A DNA stretch of 17,742 nt from Mucidula mucida (Eukaryota; Basidiomycota; Agaricomycetes; Agaricales; Physalacriaceae). Within the stretch, counting starts at the first letter, position 1. Every line of letters starts with the position of its first letter. This document shows, in pieces, positions 8,536 to 16,736 of this stretch. The notes beneath the pieces were generated by a model. The model saw nothing but the letters and a program-made list of their open reading frames with translations, was not told the origin of the DNA and ran no database searches. A program made the position numbers and the translations under genes. The stretch spans positions 1 to 17,742 of the forward strand of contig JADNYV010000701.1 of the NCBI GenBank assembly GCA_015501055.1, written 5' to 3'.

Positions 8536-10759
8536 CTACCACCCCCGAGCCTGGAAAAGAATCTCATCCATCCTCCTCCCAGCGTCAACCAGCCTTCTAT
8601 CCTCCTCACCAATCTGCATCCCCTCCATCTCCTCATCAGGATCAGGAAACGTTGGATTATCAACCGCACAAACCGTCCCATTCTCAGGCAAAATCCCAGC
8701 AAAGTAATTCCGAACAGTCTTCATCGTACACAACGACTACATTCCGTGAACGTCAGGATCATCCAGCCTCAATAAGAAGACGACGTACCCCAGGTCCGTC
8801 CTGTATGAGCAACACCGACGACTCGGACATCAACGAATTGATCAACAGTCCACTGGAAATCGGAGTAATCCTTCATAACCATCAGCCAGGTCCACCAAAA
8901 ACGAAAAGGAAAAGCACATACGGATCATGCGTATTACTAACAATCGACATCGGAATCTCCAAGTTACTCGCGTTCCACGGTCCCGTAAACCTCTCCGGCA
9001 CGCCATTCTCCCGCGTATACCAGTACCCACACCCCCCATCCGGCTCCCCCAGCCCAACGCTCGCCCCAAAATGCTCCGACACCTCTTGTATCGTCCGCAT
9101 CTGCTCCTCCGCAAGGTCCTCAGCCGTCGGGGGAGGCAAAGGCGGAGAATCCGCACACGCCACAGCTAAGCGCTGTGTACTGGCACGACGCGCGAGCATG
9201 GCGTTGGCGAGGAGGGTACCGTTACCCGCCATGGCTTGGGAAAAGGCGAGTGCGCTGAGTGACCACTGTGCAGGGCGTTCGAGGTACATGAGAAGCAGAC
9301 CGCGAGCTGCGCCGGATGTGAGGAAGGAAGGCCGAGTCGCGTATGGTGTCGATAAAGGAGATAGCGCAAGGTGGTCGAAAAAGTCTTCAAAGCGTTGCAT
9401 CATGTCCTCCGGCGGTTCGCCGCGATATCGCGCAAGAGGACATAGTTTGGGACCTGCCTGGATAACTGGGTTAGATTGCTATAAGACAACGGCCAATACC
9501 TACCTGGGAGCAATCCTTGAGATACATCTGGTAAGTCTTCTCTGTTGAAGAGAGCCAATTTGCTGGCCATTTGTGCGATGGTTCACCTACGACGATCAGA
9601 ATTGGAAAAAAATCAGCAGACGCGACATACTGGACCAGTTCACAGGATCAGCTATACCGTCAATGACCGAGTACCCGATACGCTCCGGAAGCCTAAAACA
9701 TGCATAAATGAAAGGCGACACGGCGAGCATTCAAGGCCTTACATGTTGACGAGATATGCGCCCAAGATGGAACCGTATGATCCTCCCCAGTAGTTTCTAT
9801 GTCGACGTTAATAGAAAATAGAAATACTGCAAGACGATGCTTACATCTTGGCGCCCCGCCCATCGAGAATCTCGCTCATAAAATCCATATCTCTGACGAC
9901 ATTGGCGGTGCCCATATACCTGAGCTCATCGCCCAATCTTTCCGCACATAACTCGGCTTGACTCTTCTTCAGCACCATAAACATCCTGTTCTGCCCGATA
10001 AGGTCATGCTTGAGCGACTCTAAAGAGATGTTCTGGATAGACGGCACCGTCACGCCCTGTTCCACAATGGTGTTGGCGTTGAAAAGCATCTCTTCCTGCT
10101 CAGATGAAAAGCACTTTGCTGCGGGGCTAAGCCGTTGTTGAGTAGACATAGAACACCAATCGCTATAACACTTACCGTGTACGTCCAATACCGCGAGGAT
10201 CAAAGCCTATCAAATCCCAATCGTGCCCAATGTAATCGGCAAGCAAGCGCCCTAGTCCCCGAGCTCCCAAAAGCATCGCCATGCCTGCTCCCCCGGGTCC
10301 ACCTAGTCATTCTCGTCAAGCAGGATTTGCCGCGTAAACGCATCGGACGCACCAGGATTGAGGAATACAGATCCTTTAGAAGGAGATGTCGTGGCATTTA
10401 AACGCGCAAAAGCAATACTCGATGTCCCGATGCTGGCGTTGAAGTAATCCTTCGGAACGCTGTGATATCATAAGCCTCGCAATATTAAAAGAAACAAGGG
10501 AGACGCACATAACGGAACCGCAATCAACTCCAGGCGGTACATCCACGTCGTCCAGCCGCGGACACGGCGCCCATACAATCTCGCCCACGGCATGCGTCCC
10601 GTTCCTCGAAAACTCGTGTTCTGCTCCAACAGTACGATATGCGTGCAGGAAATGGGCGACAGAAAGATGCACCGCTAGAAGTACGGCAGCGAATACCGCG
10701 GCGATGAGAATCCTCGACCTCTTGCTGCGGTGGACCGTAGGCGCAGCTTTGGAATCCAT
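8536..10759 (-). CDS. S33/TAP-type alpha/beta hydrolase, membrane-anchored, ten exons
   Basis: Exons are 10759-10509, 10459-10353, 10302-10176, 10126-9845, 9796-9743, 9692-9631, 9586-9504, 9457-8922, 8870-8789 and 8736-8536. They sum to 1785 nt (594 residues) with every junction in frame and introns of 44-52 nt. Residues about 17-38 form a hydrophobic N-terminal segment (signal anchor or uncleaved signal). Family landmarks follow in order: CGSVIVPKDYF, the oxyanion motif NPGGPGGAG (118-126), LIGFDPRGIGRTR, the nucleophile motif YWGGSYGS (Ser about 262), the acid motif NTHDPITP (Asp about 500), and a TAP-like C-terminal domain with LCTMKTVRNYF. Known relatives release peptides or amino acids, or hydrolyse esters, outside the cell or in the secretory path. 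Oddity: the catalytic His expected right after DGPG (about 525-528) is missing in this model, where the intron joins GPG directly to SLCT. Confidence 0.85.
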
Positions 10760-11112
10760 GGTCGCGGGGAGAGCGAGGTCGTCCCACGCGGTTTATACTT
10801 ATCTATCCTCAGGGTGTGAGAAGGTGCCTGTATAAATTCAGGATTCGGAATGCCGCCCGCACCGAAGGAGAGTGCGAATCAGCGCTCATCGCATATGCAA
10901 GCGCAATTAGCGTACATCGTTGACCGTCGTGCATCATAATTAGAGGTAGAGGGAAGGGCGTACTGCCGGCGTCTTAACAGTCGCCGTCTGCCGGCGGCAA
11001 TTGGCGCGTGGCTTTTGGGCGCCAGTCAAAAGATTTTCATTCTTGCTCCTTCAAATTTTGATTACCTGAATGAATTGATCCATATCTACTAGTCATCAAT
11101 AGTTAAGGACAC
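10760..11112. other. Intergenic region: hydrolase promoter and BTB 3' side
   Basis: This region lies upstream of the hydrolase start and downstream of the BTB relic. It holds two direct copies of CTGCCGGCG (10963-10971 and 10988-10996), and then an inverted pair TGGCGC...GCGCCA from about 11002 with an 11-nt loop. Whether these are promoter elements or a 3' structure cannot be told from sequence. No open frame of interest is seen. Confidence 0.4.
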
Positions 11113-12047
11113 CTAAGCAATTGTATTAGTATCGACGATCAAATTGTCATTTGCGCCACACACTTGCTCGATTAATCGTTCTAGAATATCGACAACTGCC
11201 TCGATTCTATTGATCACAACGCTATAGCGCTGAAGAGGACATTTCGTCGCGGCTTCCATGACGTTGTCCAATCCACTGCTCTCCTCAAGACGTACCCGTC
11301 CAGGTGTCCTTCGAACCTGTTCTCGGAGTGCTTCCGCGTATGTAAAATTCCACTGGTGACCATGAGCATCGCCGCTTGAGCCATTTGGAAGCACGACAGT
11401 TTGTCGAACCAGGCGCTCTTCACAAGCTGAGCAAGTCGAGGGGTTGCTAGGCCGAATGAGGTAGAAAAACGTCGGCGGATCGAGAGCGTCGACAGCCACT
11501 TTGCTGCACGCCGAGTGTCATTGGAGAAGACGGTGGTAAGCAGAGGCGGGGATCAGCGTGAGCTCCGGGACAAAGGGTAATTCGTCTCTGAGAGGCAGGC
11601 GTAGAGCCTGTTTCGCAGCACCTCTTGCGAGACCTTCCCATTTACAGTGTATCGCGATAGCGAAAATTCTGAGAGGTTCATTGGTCGTAAGTTGTGAAGC
11701 AAGCAGCGCCGCCTCAACCCGCGTTTCGATATCCTGCATGAGGTACTTTCGAATGGTGAGGAGTGTGTCTACCAGCCCGTCAAAACTGTTCGGAGGAGGA
11801 GGGGTTCCCGGGTAGCAGAATGGTACGATGGTAAGCATAGTACAGCCGCGCTCTGCTATCTTCAAGATGGGGACGGGTGAACTGCCAATCTCCCCATATC
11901 TGGCGTGCTGTCCATGAACAGATTTTTGAAGAAGTCAGATGAATAAGATAAGAATGATTTTAGGACGTAGAGTCGCACTCCATCTGACGCATCGAGAATG
12001 AAATCGTGGTTCGAGGATGCGTCGGTGAAAATCAATTGGGAGGACAT
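11113..12047 (-). pseudogene. Broken BTB/POZ-domain protein gene
   Basis: The reading follows the layout of the large basidiomycete BTB/POZ family. The start MSSQLIFTDASSNHDFILD at 12047 leads into DGVRLYVLKSFLSYSSDFFKNLF (the usual 'VHK.ILS..S.FF..MF' strand-helix). Then come IVPFCYPGT, a helix-rich stretch with LRIFAIAIHCKWEGLARGA and LIPASAYHRLLQ, and finally VDALDPPTFFYLIRPSN. Two lesions interrupt it: a -1 frameshift in the C run at 11892-11895 (plus strand), and an in-frame TGA at 11520-11518 between YHRLLQ and HSACSKVA. Downstream reading continues in the same frame to the stop at 11113. BTB proteins of this type are protein-interaction modules of unknown partners. The frameshift is in a short homopolymer, but the stop needs a separate change, so decay is likelier than a single sequencing error. 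Confidence 0.7.
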
Positions 12048-12283
12048 CGAAGCGAAAGGACAAGGACGATTGACCCGATCAGGAATGATGTTTATTCTTC
12101 TTCTAGGACCTATTACGAGAACCTTCCTTTTTATGCCTAGAGGCCTATCCCTATCTAGGATGAGCCTAGCGCAATAAGACAGCCACCGAGAGCAAGGTTG
12201 ACGCGCTGAAAAGAATTCGGGGTGAACAAGAACATACTATCATACGAGCAACATAGACATTTTTCAAACCGTCTGCCACCCTA
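12048..12283. other. Intergenic: 3' side of gene C and 5' side of the BTB relic
   Basis: I see no open frame or clear regulatory element. The sequence just past the gene C stop shows no obvious match to the sequence past the gene B stop, so the B/C duplication seems to end near the coding ends. Confidence 0.4.
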
Positions 12284-13591
12284 CTAATAGTAATCATGCA
12301 AACCAGGTCCGTAATAAAAGTTACTCTCCTTATACGCGCCCCCACCCGGTATCATCCCCCACTGCGTATCAATATCGCGCAAAATAGAAAGCCCATCCTC
12401 ATACTCCGAGTCATACTCATCCTCATCATAATCGTAATCGGAATCGGAATCGCTGCTCCCACCACCGCCGCCCTCATCACTGCTCCCACCGCCGCCGCCT
12501 CTCCTATACTTCCCCTTCGCATGACTCGCATTATGACCCGCCATCTCGTCCCGCAAAACAGCCTTAACGCATACCGTGCACACATACCACCGCTTCGTCT
12601 TCACCCCTGCACCTGCACCTGCACCCGCGCTCGCCCGGTGCCCCTTACTCTTCAAATGCGCCTCCTTATTCTGCGCCTGCATCGGCGCCCGGTCGCACGT
12701 CTCGCATTCCCACCACCCAGGTGGAAGTCCGGGAGAGGCGACGGCAGCGCGATGCTTGGCGCCAGAGAGATGGCTGTCCTTATTCTTCACATCCATCGTC
12801 GAGCTACAGACGTCGCACGTCCATTGCTTTGTTCTCGATTGAGTGGCGAGGAAGATGCGATGCCGGGCTCCAACGAGATGGGTGTCCTTTTTGTTCGCAG
12901 TCATCGTCAAGCTACAGATGTCGCACGTCCATTGAGTGGAGCTCGTGGCTACCGGACGCGTGGCAACGGCAACGGCGGCGCGATGCTTGGCTCCAGCGAG
13001 ATGACTGCCCTTATTGTTCACAGCCATCGTCAAGCTACAGACGTCGCACGTCCATCGATTCCAGTTCGTGGATGCTATATGCGTGGCAATGTGCCTGTCT
13101 TTGTCGGCAACGGCCATCGCCAAGCCGCAGACATCGCACATACATCGAGTCGAGTTTGTGACGGCAGCGCCTGCATGCGTGGCGATGTGGCTGTCTTTGT
13201 CGGTAACAGCCATCGCCAAGCCGCAGACGCTGCACTTCCACAAAGTCCAGGCATCCGATGGCGGTTCGTCTGTGGATGGCGTAGGCGCGGATCGATGCTT
13301 AGCTCCGGCGAGATGACTGTCCTTATCTTCAACAGACATCACCAAGCTGCACACGTCGCACGCCCATTGATTTGAGCTCGTGTCTTGTGCAAGAGCTAGA
13401 TGCTTGGCGATATGGCTGGCCTTTTCGGTACGGAATATTGTCACGCCACAGACGCTGCACATCCACAAATTCGAGCCGGTAGGCGATGTAGGCCGAGCTA
13501 AGGCTCTGCGATGTCGTTTACTGGAAATATGGCCATTTTTATTGTTGACGTGCACGACGAGGTCGCAGGTAAGGCATTTCCATTTATTCAT
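12284..13591 (-). CDS. Zinc-finger gene C: ten-finger C2H2 array protein, paralog of B
   Basis: The gene has one coding exon of 435 residues starting MNKWKC at 13591. An upstream in-frame ATG at 13753 is rejected because it lies in the homologous promoter block and would read through the likely 5'UTR intron. Ten fingers follow. Most are W-x-C-x2-C-x11-H with x5-H (HLAGAKH) or x3-H (HIATH, HIAKH). Finger 9 is the CETCDRAPM form with a longer loop, and finger 10 is CTVCVKAVLRDEM..H-x3-H. The last third is Gly/Ser then Asp/Glu/Tyr-rich and ends GLSILRDIDTQWG...ESNFYYGPGLHDYY, the same tail as gene B. Finger 5 has Cys where Trp is usual. The gene lies about 330 nt downstream of the Nudix stop on the same strand. 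Nucleic-acid binding is likely; biological role unknown. Confidence 0.9.
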   Translation of the reverse strand: MNKWKCLTCDLVVHVNNKNGHISSKRHRRALARPTSPTGSNLWMCSVCGVTIFRTEKASHIAKHLALAQDTSSNQWACDVCSLVMSVEDKDSHLAGAKHRSAPTPSTDEPPSDAWTLWKCSVCGLAMAVTDKDSHIATHAGAAVTNSTRCMCDVCGLAMAVADKDRHIATHIASTNWNRWTCDVCSLTMAVNNKGSHLAGAKHRAAVAVATRPVATSSTQWTCDICSLTMTANKKDTHLVGARHRIFLATQSRTKQWTCDVCSSTMDVKNKDSHLSGAKHRAAVASPGLPPGWWECETCDRAPMQAQNKEAHLKSKGHRASAGAGAGAGVKTKRWYVCTVCVKAVLRDEMAGHNASHAKGKYRRGGGGGSSDEGGGGGSSDSDSDYDYDEDEYDSEYEDGLSILRDIDTQWGMIPGGGAYKESNFYYGPGLHDYY

Positions 13592-13592
13592 C

Positions 13593-13635
13593 CTGTAGAG
13601 AGTAAGAACAGTTTCTGGGTCACCGTAAGGCTCAC
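13593..13635 (-). other. Likely 5'UTR intron of gene C (43 nt)
   Basis: On the minus strand the donor is GTGAGC after CCTGTGG, and the acceptor CTCTCTACAG ends one base before the ATG. The position matches the introns before the start codons of A and B. Confidence 0.65.
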
Positions 13636-13656
13636 CCACAGGAGACTGGTATCTTT

Positions 13657-13770
13657 GATGATAGTCGCATACGAAGATACGGAGGTAACATTGTCCGTCT
13701 TGACACGTTGGATGCCATACAGTTACAGTGTCAGCCGACATAAAGAAGTTCATCTCCTACCGGCCCGCTT
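13657..13770 (-). promoter_or_regulatory. Shared promoter/5'UTR block of zinc-finger gene C
   Basis: On the minus strand the order is GGGCCGGTAGGAGATGAAC, CGGCTGACACTG (13737-13726), TATGGCATCC, AACGTGTC (13709-13702) and CTATCATC (13664-13657). Spacing between landmarks is close to that of genes A and B. Confidence 0.65.
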
Positions 13771-13918
13771 CTGAATCGGAGATGATTAGAATAGACCTTG
13801 AGACTGTGGCCCCTCAAGCTACCTCAACGAAGATAACGAATGCTGGGCAATTTTGTAGAGCTAAAGGCGGCGAAGATGATAAGGTAGGAACTGCTATTAT
13901 AACGCACATAAAGTTTCG

Positions 13919-15251
13919 TTAAAGCTTGCTCCGTAGTACGGGTAATCCAGTGTCCACTTCACCCTTCGAACGCGCAATAGGCCGTGGTCCTTTTTTTACT
14001 TCTTCAGCAATCCTCCTAACAGCCTCCCAATCCACCACGACACCCTCATTTTCGCAGGCCTCTCGGTACGCCGGTTCTGTAAGCATCGTCCACGCAATCC
14101 GCTGCTCAGGCGTCGGCGCCCCAGGAGGCTGAACTTCAAAGTCAGGCTGGCCATACCCGAGGATCGCAGCTTCGATGAGAATTGATCTAAACACCATGAG
14201 CACCAGAACCCGGGATTCGGCAGTGAAATACCGCACGCAGTTAACCCGAAAACGGGCTTTGTCCCCCCCGCTTCCCGCCCTGTGAGGAACGAGTGTATGC
14301 GGTATTGCCTTACGACACCGTCTGGACCTGGACGGTGGTCGTAGTCTTGATACGTATGATATGGAACCTCCAGCGCGTCTGGTTCTTGAGAGAATGGCGA
14401 TTCGGAAGATATGAAACCTTTCAAAGGGTGAGAGAATATCGAGGCAACTTCGGCCGTATTGAGGATCGGCTGAACAGGATTTGTTTAAAAAAACCGGCAG
14501 TGTATTTTGGGACGTACACGAATCGTGTTGTCAACGATGAGAACGACGACACTGAGTAGACGTCATCAGTAATAGATCGTAGATAGACGAAAATATGTAC
14601 GGAGTGACGATGAGCTGGTTGGATGCCAGAAATGGCGGCATTACACAAAGGAGAGGCGCTTTTCGTTTGTCTGGAGGTAAGCCTATCTGACGTGCGCATC
14701 GTTGAATAGAATGTTTAGAAGACATTACATGAGATATACCTCTTCATATGCTTCGCGTCTCTTCGCAGAGGGTGAGCGCACGTCGAATGATATTGTGACA
14801 GGTTACAAACGGCGGTATCTTCAACGTCCTGTCTTGGGGCTCAACTTTTCCCCCGGGGAGAGATGTATCGCCAGCATAGCTTCTGAGCGTTGCAGCGCGT
14901 CTTTCCTGCCTTTAGCGTCTTGTTATTACCAAATACACTTCATGCTCACCTATTGAGCAGAACATATAGGTCACCAGAACGGCCTACGAACAGTGCAACC
15001 AGTACAGCCGCACATCTCGACCGAGGAAATTTCATGCGCGGTTTTGGCGAGCGGTAAGAAGCTAGATTTCGTAGACATCTTGCAGAAGTTTACCGAGACT
15101 ATACATGTTCCTAGGGTGAGATTGGCGCGTACCGTCTAGACTCCTTTGTGAGGACGGGCACTCGGTCTTTACTCAGGCGTACTTTGGGACGGTGGTATTT
15201 GAGCAGATTTATGGGTTTAGGACCGCGATTGCGGGGAGGACGCGACGACAT
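13919..15251 (-). CDS. Peroxisomal Nudix hydrolase, CoA-diphosphatase type (NUDT7/Pcd1-like), eight exons
   Basis: Exons are 15251-15133, 15078-14950, 14900-14811, 14758-14740, 14686-14601, 14551-14518, 14469-14237 and 14186-13919: 978 nt, 325 residues, all in frame. The product opens MSSRPPRNRGPKPINLL, then CAAVLVALFVGRSGDLYVLL and TLRSYAGDTSLPGGKVEPQD. The Nudix box ends REAYEEIGL. Later come LLCVMPPFLASNQLIVTP, FLTGREAGGTKPVFGLTA and, last, RSKL. The final SKL is a canonical peroxisomal signal. Nudix enzymes of this type cleave CoA and acyl-CoA to 3',5'-ADP and (acyl-)phosphopantetheine in peroxisomes. Oddity: relatives, as I recall them, read TLEDTARREAYEE here, and this gene looks one base short near 14820-14822. 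With the expected acceptor (ending 14761) the frame breaks; with an acceptor 2 nt further on (ending 14759) it is restored as TLKIPPREAYEE. I used the latter. Activity is therefore uncertain. Confidence 0.8.
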
Positions 15252-15270
15252 GATGGGAGGAGACCTAACT

Positions 15271-15311
15271 CGGATCCGGCACGGCAAAGCCGAAATTGTA
15301 CTATCACGTGC
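15271..15311 (-). promoter_or_regulatory. Nudix proximal promoter block with CACGTG box
   Basis: On the minus strand, GCACGTGATAG is followed by TACAATTTCGG, then TTTGCCGTGCCGGATCC, 20-60 nt before the start codon. The same series occurs at 6297-6339 in the decayed copy (GCACGTGATAG, GTACAATTCCGG, TTTGCCGTGCCGGA). CACGTG is the core site of bHLH factors, which in fungi often govern lipid, phosphate or sulfur genes; which one acts here is unknown. Confidence 0.5.
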
Positions 15312-15766
15312 ACGCCTCCATCTTGACCTGCTCTCTTTTCTTTTCCAGTTATGGCCTTGCAAAGCCTTGCAATAACCGCGAGCGACTCTTCTTGCCATTA
15401 AAAGTTACCGTCATTGTCCCTTAGGATCCGTGCTCGAAGCCCTCTTGCAGACATAAGGCTCGACGCGCTTTTCGCCGCCACGACCATCATGATGCGACTT
15501 CGAGAATAACGCGGCGTCACCCTACAGAATCATTTTCTTCGCTTGTTCTCCCTCCTTGTTCTTTTCTTGGATCTACAGATTGTGGCTCGAGCATCTTGGA
15601 GGACAAGCGATTTGATCATTGATCGCTATTGTTGTTCCCCAGAAGGATGAAGAACAAAAGGTGAAGCCATACTTACTGTTCATCTTCTTGGAGTAGTGAT
15701 ATATATAAGTCCAGATGATCATGATATCGAGCCTCATTCCCAGCGGCCCTCCTACCATCCATCGTA
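15312..15766. other. Divergent promoter region between the Nudix gene and the Ser/Pro-rich gene
   Basis: The stretch contains a near-palindrome GCGATTTGATCATTGATCGC at about 15607-15626 and pyrimidine-rich tracts. A TATA box serves the plus-strand gene. Small frames here (for example 15573-15758 minus) show no family features. Confidence 0.45.
15700..15709 (+). promoter_or_regulatory. TATA box of the gene at 15767
   Basis: The sequence TATATATAAG lies 57 nt before the ATG at 15767, a normal distance for a fungal TATA promoter with a short 5'UTR. Confidence 0.55.
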
Positions 15767-16102
15767 ATGTCTTCTCACTCTAGGCATCCTCACTTCGTGT
15801 ATCCGACACCGCCATCGACGGCCTCCACTGTCGGAAGTAGTGGGAGATCAGCAGACAATGCGTCATACAGGAGCACGCCGCCTCTCATCCCAAATCTTTC
15901 ATCTACTTCCAGTACAAGCGACGTCAGGTCGTCAAATCAGCCATATATTAGCGCTAGCCCTTTGGGTCGAGCTGTCATCCCACTCCTGCCTGGTAATCCA
16001 TATGATCCCGCTTTCTGTCCTTCTGAAGCCTTCATACCATCAAACGCTCCAGGAAGCGGCGTAGTACCGCACGCGCGTGTAAATTTTGCCGTCGCGTTGT
16101 AG
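15767..16102 (+). CDS. Ser/Pro-rich hypothetical protein, possibly 5' part of an interrupted gene
   Basis: This open frame of 111 residues begins MSSHSRHPHFVYPTPPSTAS. It has a TATA box and a reasonable start context (CGTAATGTC). The product is rich in Ser, Pro and Thr up to about residue 65, then reads LGRAVIPLLPGNPYDPAFCPSEAF. No domain is recognised. Such low-complexity Pro/Ser N-termini are common on Agaricomycete proteins whose folded domain comes in later exons. A GTAAAT donor-like site lies at about 16080, and an acceptor-like CGTCGCAG some 50 nt on, but the next frame stops after eight codons. A retroelement begins shortly downstream, so the gene may be truncated. Function unknown. 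Confidence 0.5.
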   Translation: MSSHSRHPHFVYPTPPSTASTVGSSGRSADNASYRSTPPLIPNLSSTSSTSDVRSSNQPYISASPLGRAVIPLLPGNPYDPAFCPSEAFIPSNAPGSGVVPHARVNFAVAL

Positions 16103-16728
16103 TAGTGCACCTTAGTGCGCTCGTCGCAGAGTCGGATTGGGTTCATTCACCGGTGACAGTTCCTCGACTTAGGATTTGACTCTCTGCCTTTACTTTATGC
16201 TTACCTACTTGCTTTTACTCACAGATCAGCCCACCTCAGTCTCCATTCCTCTGGCTTAGTCCAGACCTATATCACACCACTTATTTAATTCCTAGGATCA
16301 TACCACTCTTCACCCTCTAGACCATGGGCCTAGTTACTGTAGGCTTAGTGTTATGAATCGCCATATTTTCACATTTTCACATCTTATCATATCTTATCGG
16401 GAGCCTTGTCTTATCAACCAACGGACCGTTTCATCATCTGTTTCGTCACCGATCATACCCCTTTTCATTACCGAAGCCGTACTCATGTCGGACACACGCC
16501 CAACACATGGATGACATCATACATGCCGATACCTCATGGACTCCCTATTGTATACACACCGCCGACACTCGTAGCACACACGGTCGTTTCAGTATTATTA
16601 CTTACATGCAGTTATTACTCGTATTTAATGGTTTCACAGACTAGTAGCATACAACACTGGGTCAAGGGCATGGAGCATCCCTAGTGGAAACGTGTATGGA
16701 CAAGGAGTCTCAAACACAGACTTACTAG

Positions 16729-16736
16729 TATATAAG
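16729..16736 (+). promoter_or_regulatory. TATA box of the presumed LTR
   Basis: The sequence TATATAAG lies about 740 nt upstream of the gag start, a place that fits a U3 promoter followed by R, U5 and leader. No other gene lies nearby in that orientation. Confidence 0.45.

Noticed and set aside
8445..9548. Plus-strand open frame of 367 codons
   Set aside because: It is antisense to exons 7-10 of the S33 hydrolase, which is supported by family motifs and in-frame splice sites; this frame has no recognisable domain.
9531..9560. Possible 2-nt frameshift in the hydrolase before KTYQMYLKDC
   Set aside because: Re-reading the reverse complement gave ACA GAG AAG ACT TAC, which is in frame; the first reading was a copying slip.
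12296..13375. Plus-strand open frame of 359 codons
   Set aside because: It is the antisense shadow of the repetitive finger array of gene C; its Arg/His-rich repeats mirror the finger codons.
13592..13753. N-terminal extension of gene C from the ATG at 13753
   Set aside because: The region aligns with the promoter/5'UTR blocks of A and B and contains a good 43-nt intron just before MNKW.
15252..15398. Upstream ATG at 15398 extending the Nudix protein by 49 Arg-rich residues
   Set aside because: The extension crosses the CACGTG block conserved with the other copy, which looks like promoter; the ATG at 15251 is preferred.
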